Below, piece after piece: positions 32,051 through 34,569 of a stretch of DNA of 34,569 nt; position 1 is the first letter of the stretch; the number at the start of each line of letters is the position of its first letter. This stretch comes from Gammaproteobacteria bacterium. Its GTDB lineage: Bacteria; Pseudomonadota; Gammaproteobacteria; Pseudomonadales; Cellvibrionaceae. The stretch lies in the NCBI GenBank assembly GCA_021151625.1, contig JAGKWY010000043.1:1-34569 (forward strand), given 5' to 3'. Position numbers and translations under genes: made by a program. The notes below the pieces were generated by a model. The model searched no databases, was not told where the DNA came from, and saw nothing but the letters and a program-made list of their open reading frames with translations.

Positions 32051-32335
32051 ATGAACAACACAACAGATCCGAAGCTCGTAAAGCAGGAGCTTGAAGTTAA
32101 GACTCTCAGGCGGAGAGCGTTTCTTGATAAGGTAGAAGATTTTATCGGCTTCGCTGCTACGAAGGGCACGGGGGGCGTGTTTCTTGGTGCAGGCATGCTA
32201 GAGCTACTGTCACCTGACGCATTAGCAGTCGTGCTTTCTGATCCTACGGGCTTTGCTGGTGTCGGGCTCGCCCTCTTAACGGGCAAAAAACCAGCGAAGA
32301 AGCTATTAGATGCACTTCGAAAGGCGATGGAGTAA
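32051..32335 (+). CDS. Cassette small protein, unknown
   Basis: 94 aa. Charged N terminus (VKQELEVKTLRRRAFLDKVEDF) and a hydrophobic middle (TGGVFLGAGMLELL; AGVGLALLTG), so it may lie at the membrane; basic end (KKPAKKLLDALRK). Base composition is more GC-rich than in neighbouring cassettes. It shares a cassette with the next gene and overlaps it (TAATG), so the two are translated together. No family recognised. Confidence 0.6.
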   Translation: MNNTTDPKLVKQELEVKTLRRRAFLDKVEDFIGFAATKGTGGVFLGAGMLELLSPDALAVVLSDPTGFAGVGLALLTGKKPAKKLLDALRKAME

Positions 32336-32652
32336 TGGACCTCATGGAAATTCTAAGCAGTGTATTTTTATTCAAATATTGGTTTATTGCCTTCGGTGTT
32401 AGTGCGGCCGCCTTGCTCTACCAGATCGCCAGCGTAAAGCTATCTACCTATAATTCGCCGTTCTTTCACGAGCGCCAACGTAATTTTTGGTTCTTTGTGT
32501 TCTCGGCATTTCTGGGCATTTCGCTAATTGGGCTTGGTATAAGCATTGTCTTACTTCCATTTGCTTTCGCGGACTTTATCGGCGGGTTCATTACAATCTT
32601 TGGTGGGCAACTTCTTTCGAGTTCACCCGCTGGTGAGACCAGTGACAGTTAG
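32335..32652 (+). CDS. Cassette small membrane protein
   Basis: 105 aa with two or three membrane helices (YWFIAFGVSAAALLYQI; FWFFVFSAFLGISLIGLGIS; VLLPFAFADFIGGFI). Start overlaps the previous stop. The short soluble loop (KLSTYNSPFFHERQRN) is polar. No family recognised. The coupled pair could be a two-component membrane module, but nothing in the sequence shows its role. Confidence 0.6.
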   Translation: MDLMEILSSVFLFKYWFIAFGVSAAALLYQIASVKLSTYNSPFFHERQRNFWFFVFSAFLGISLIGLGISIVLLPFAFADFIGGFITIFGGQLLSSSPAGETSDS

Positions 32653-32669
32653 CTGCTATAGGCCCATTG

Positions 32670-32781
32670 CCCTAACAATGCAAGGCAGTCTGACGGCTTT
32701 TCCGTTCCTTGTTTTGCGGTTTAACGCTACGCTACCGCAAAACAATCCACTACAAAGCCGCAGCTGCTTGCGGCGTTATGC
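32670..32781 (+). repeat. attC site B5
   Basis: Outer CCCTAAC / GTTATGC, arms GACGGCTTT / AAAGCCG, inner GTTTTGCGG / CCGCAAAAC around a GCTACGC loop. 112 bases. Confidence 0.92.
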
Positions 32782-32796
32782 AATTATGGTCCATAT

Positions 32797-33288
32797 ATGC
32801 TTAGAGTCATTTTTATTTCAATGCTTTTCATTGTGAATGCCTCGCTGGCTGATGACGACATGTCTGAGTTTCAAAGAGAAAACCTATTTGAACTTATGGC
32901 ATATGGGGCTGGGGTAGCGGAAGCTATAACTGACCTCGGAGAAAAGACACATAAACAAAAAAATGGTTTTGCACATGGTGAAGAATATGCATTCTCTGTA
33001 GTTACGGAGACTGTGAGTGGGATTTCAGCAAAAACTGTACAGAAGCAGTCTGGCGAATTAGTTCCCATGGAGCTAGAGGTTAATAAATTAAGTTTCCGCC
33101 TGCCGTTCGGAGGAACATTATCCTCTTTAACAGCAGAAGAGGTTATTTCTACATTAGGCCAGCCTGCCGAGAAATCTATCACTGAATTTAAATATTTCGT
33201 TCCATCTCACATGGATGACTACGTTTTAATTATTGCATTCGAGAAAGAAAAAGCTAAATCTATAAGGTGGGTATGGTGGGAAATTTAA
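32797..33288 (+). CDS. Cassette secreted protein, unknown
   Basis: 163 aa with a signal peptide (MLRVIFISMLFIVNASLA, cleavage before DDD). The mature part has a helical start and later strands (ELVPMELEVNKLSFRLPFGG; SITEFKYFVPSHMDDYVLIIAFE), ending in a tryptophan-rich RWVWWEI. No family recognised. Only a 5'-half attC follows. Confidence 0.65.
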   Translation: MLRVIFISMLFIVNASLADDDMSEFQRENLFELMAYGAGVAEAITDLGEKTHKQKNGFAHGEEYAFSVVTETVSGISAKTVQKQSGELVPMELEVNKLSFRLPFGGTLSSLTAEEVISTLGQPAEKSITEFKYFVPSHMDDYVLIIAFEKEKAKSIRWVWWEI

Positions 33289-33290
33289 AA

Positions 33291-33354
33291 GCATAACAAA
33301 GTGCTGCAACTCGCGCACTGCGTGCGCTGGACAGTTTGTAAGTCGCGGCTTTGT
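33291..33354 (+). repeat. Half attC B6
   Basis: GCATAACAAAGTGCTGCAAC and the arm GCGCACTGCGTGCGCTGGAC match the first half of attC B2, then the sequence stops resembling attC and the next gene begins. The 3' arm and core are missing. Confidence 0.75.
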
Positions 33355-33372
33355 GAATCTCTGAGTCAGAAA

Positions 33373-33786
33373 ATGAAAAACATATACATTCTTATACTTA
33401 TTCTTTCTTCAGGGGCGTCGCTAGCTTACCAGCCGACCTACTATGACTGGAAAACTCTAACTTATACTGCCGAACTTACTGAAATATCAAGCCATGCCGT
33501 TTTAACAGTTAACATCGAGAATTCTAAGGAAAATAAAGGCATCAACCTCTCAGACATAAAGCTTACCGTAAATCAAAAAGTACTTAAAATTCCTGAATCC
33601 GTTGCTGCCGAGTTTCATTCAGTTAATCCTGTAAGCATTTCTATCTCTACTGACGACAAGAGCACAAGCGAAGAAAGTAATATTTTTATTACATTACATT
33701 TTCGGTACGCTGGCGAGAAGAATCTATTTGGCGAAGTGTCATTCCTTAATTACAAGTATTACACTCGTACAATCTCAGAACTATAA
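33373..33786 (+). CDS. Cassette secreted protein, unknown
   Basis: 137 aa from ATG 33373 with a signal peptide (MKNIYILILILSSGASLA). The mature part is beta-rich (TYTAELTEISSHAVLTVNIE; IFITLHFRYAGEK), like a small immunoglobulin-type domain, but I recognise no family. A longer frame from 33301 would start inside a half attC and is rejected. A half attC of subtype B1 follows. Confidence 0.65.
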   Translation: MKNIYILILILSSGASLAYQPTYYDWKTLTYTAELTEISSHAVLTVNIENSKENKGINLSDIKLTVNQKVLKIPESVAAEFHSVNPVSISISTDDKSTSEESNIFITLHFRYAGEKNLFGEVSFLNYKYYTRTISEL

Positions 33787-34205
33787 AATCATAACAAAGC
33801 AATCAAACGGATGGTTTTTAAGTTCATTTGTTCAGAAATTTTTTCGCGTAATTCCGGCCTGATGTTTTTGTTTTATCTTCGGGCTTTTTAGTTGGTGCCT
33901 GCGTAAAGCCCGTATCTTGCTTGGCGAATACTGGCCTAAAACTATGCAGGTTTGCTTTAGTGGTGCGAAAACTCGCACTTGGTGGGTGGTAGTTTCTACA
34001 CGCTACGCGGTATTTTGTCTGGGGTCCTATCTTGCCGTACCTTTTGGCAAGGTGGCTTTGGCAGCCAAATCTGGCCTGAAACCTTTCTCAACGTAGTAAT
34101 GTTTGGCTGTAAACCGCTTCGGGTAGGCGCTAACCATTCGTTGTAGGTCGCACGCTTCGCGTGCTGGACAGCTTTTGCATTCAGTACAAATTGAGCAGTT
34201 AAAAT
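33787..34205 (+). other. Non-coding cassette stretch between half attC sites
   Basis: 419 bases without a gene. It opens with a 5'-half attC of the B1 subtype (33789-33824) and closes with a 5'-half attC of the A1 subtype (34128-34177, GCGCTAAC then CGTTGTAGGTCGCACGC). The 300 bases between are rich in short inverted segments such as CCTTTTGGCAAGG but hold no ORF with a start site. It may be a non-coding cassette or the remains of one. Confidence 0.6.
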
Positions 34206-34418
34206 ATGAACCTAAAAGAAAAATTTATTGTTCCATCGTACTGGGTATTATTCATTTTTCTTCCTCTTGTTGTTATAGGTTCAGTGATCCTTTATTTCCA
34301 ATATCCTAAGTGGGTTTTAGCTATTGTTGGTTTTGTTATTCTTGTGGTGGGTGAACACGGTCTTAGAAAGTGGGCTGCGTTATTCACTAAGTCAGAAATA
34401 CCCAAAAAGGAAGAATAA
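34206..34418 (+). CDS. Cassette small membrane protein
   Basis: 70 aa with two membrane helices (YWVLFIFLPLVVIGSVILYF and WVLAIVGFVILVVGEHGL) and a charged C terminus (KSEIPKKEE). No family recognised. It lies between two half attC sites, so its cassette can no longer be excised in the usual way. Confidence 0.6.
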   Translation: MNLKEKFIVPSYWVLFIFLPLVVIGSVILYFQYPKWVLAIVGFVILVVGEHGLRKWAALFTKSEIPKKEE

Positions 34419-34436
34419 CTGCTATTGTTCTTGCAG

Positions 34437-34463
34437 ACATAACAAAGTGCTGCAACCCGCGCA
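34437..34463 (+). repeat. attC B-end, interrupted by an insertion sequence
   Basis: ACATAACAAAGTGCTGCAAC starts an attC of the B2 subtype; it breaks at 34463, where an IS3-type end (TGAACTTCCCC) begins. Confidence 0.75.
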
Positions 34464-34569
34464 TGAACTTCCCCGCTTTAGTGGACACCTCTTTTCAATA
34501 TGAAAGAGGTGCTAACATGCCAAAGTACAACAACCCACGTCGGACGTGGGTTTACTCTAAAGAATTCAA
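34464..34569 (+). mobile_element. Left end of an IS3-family insertion sequence (partial)
   Basis: TGAACTTCCCCGCTTTAGTG at 34464 looks like the terminal repeat of many IS3-family elements. A transposase frame opens 53 bases inside. The rest lies beyond the window. It has landed in an attC site. Confidence 0.75.
34517..34569 (+). CDS. IS3-family transposase OrfA, N terminus (partial)
   Basis: Seventeen codons, beginning MPKYNNPRRTWVYSKEF, before the window ends. This opening is typical of IS3-family OrfA proteins, which carry a helix-turn-helix and are joined to OrfB by frameshift. GAAAGAGG is a plausible ribosome site. Confidence 0.7.
   Translation, partial: MPKYNNPRRTWVYSKEF

Overview
The window reads as a chromosomal segment of a gammaproteobacterium of the Cellvibrio / Pseudomonas side of the class. 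The first 5.8 kb follow the Pseudomonas order cbrB, crcZ, pcnB, folK, panB. A family 10 pectate lyase, a single-domain globin and a LasA-type M23 peptidase fit a plant-polymer-degrading, Cellvibrio-like organism. The genus is inferred from gene content, not proven.

Layout. (1) 11-5752: the carbon-catabolite regulator CbrB, a CrcZ-like Hfq-sequestering RNA with a sigma-54 promoter, then poly(A) polymerase, folate and pantothenate genes and a deoxynucleoside kinase. (2) 5973-11286: pectate lyase, a small secreted NTF2-like protein, a LysE exporter, an RBBP9-type hydrolase and a HisC-like aminotransferase. (3) 11451-14479: HicAB toxin-antitoxin and the AhpC/AhpF peroxide-reducing pair. (4) 14719-17046: a secreted repeat protein, a structured intergenic module (copy A) and a short integron-type cassette array of two genes. 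(5) 17047-24632: TrmK, a TPR pseudogene, a PmrA/QseB-type two-component system in one operon with a cupredoxin-like protein and an FTR1 iron permease, a periplasmic MsrA-thioredoxin-MsrB fusion, and a winged-helix regulator with a membrane protein behind three palindromic operators. (6) 24738-27315: a LysR / SDR / tautomerase module bracketed by a globin gene and a remnant of a globin 3' end. (7) 27404-34569: an M23 peptidase, a second copy of the structured module (copy B), and a cassette array of at least eight genes with attC sites that decays distally and is cut by an IS3-type insertion sequence at the window end.

The most unusual feature is the pair of homologous intergenic modules (about 15313-15838 and 28580-29080). 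Each lies between the promoter of a divergent gene for a secreted protein and the first cassette of an array. Each holds a shared promoter block, a stretch that looks like a structured RNA (a stem kept in both copies although its bases differ), and an AT-rich tail of nested inverted repeats ending exactly at the GTTA where the cassettes begin. No integrase gene is visible, so the arrays are integrase-less attC clusters within this window, and the tails are candidates for the platform the cassettes entered. The cassettes mostly encode small proteins of unknown function: zinc-finger, SEC-C, DUF2971, small membrane and secreted proteins.
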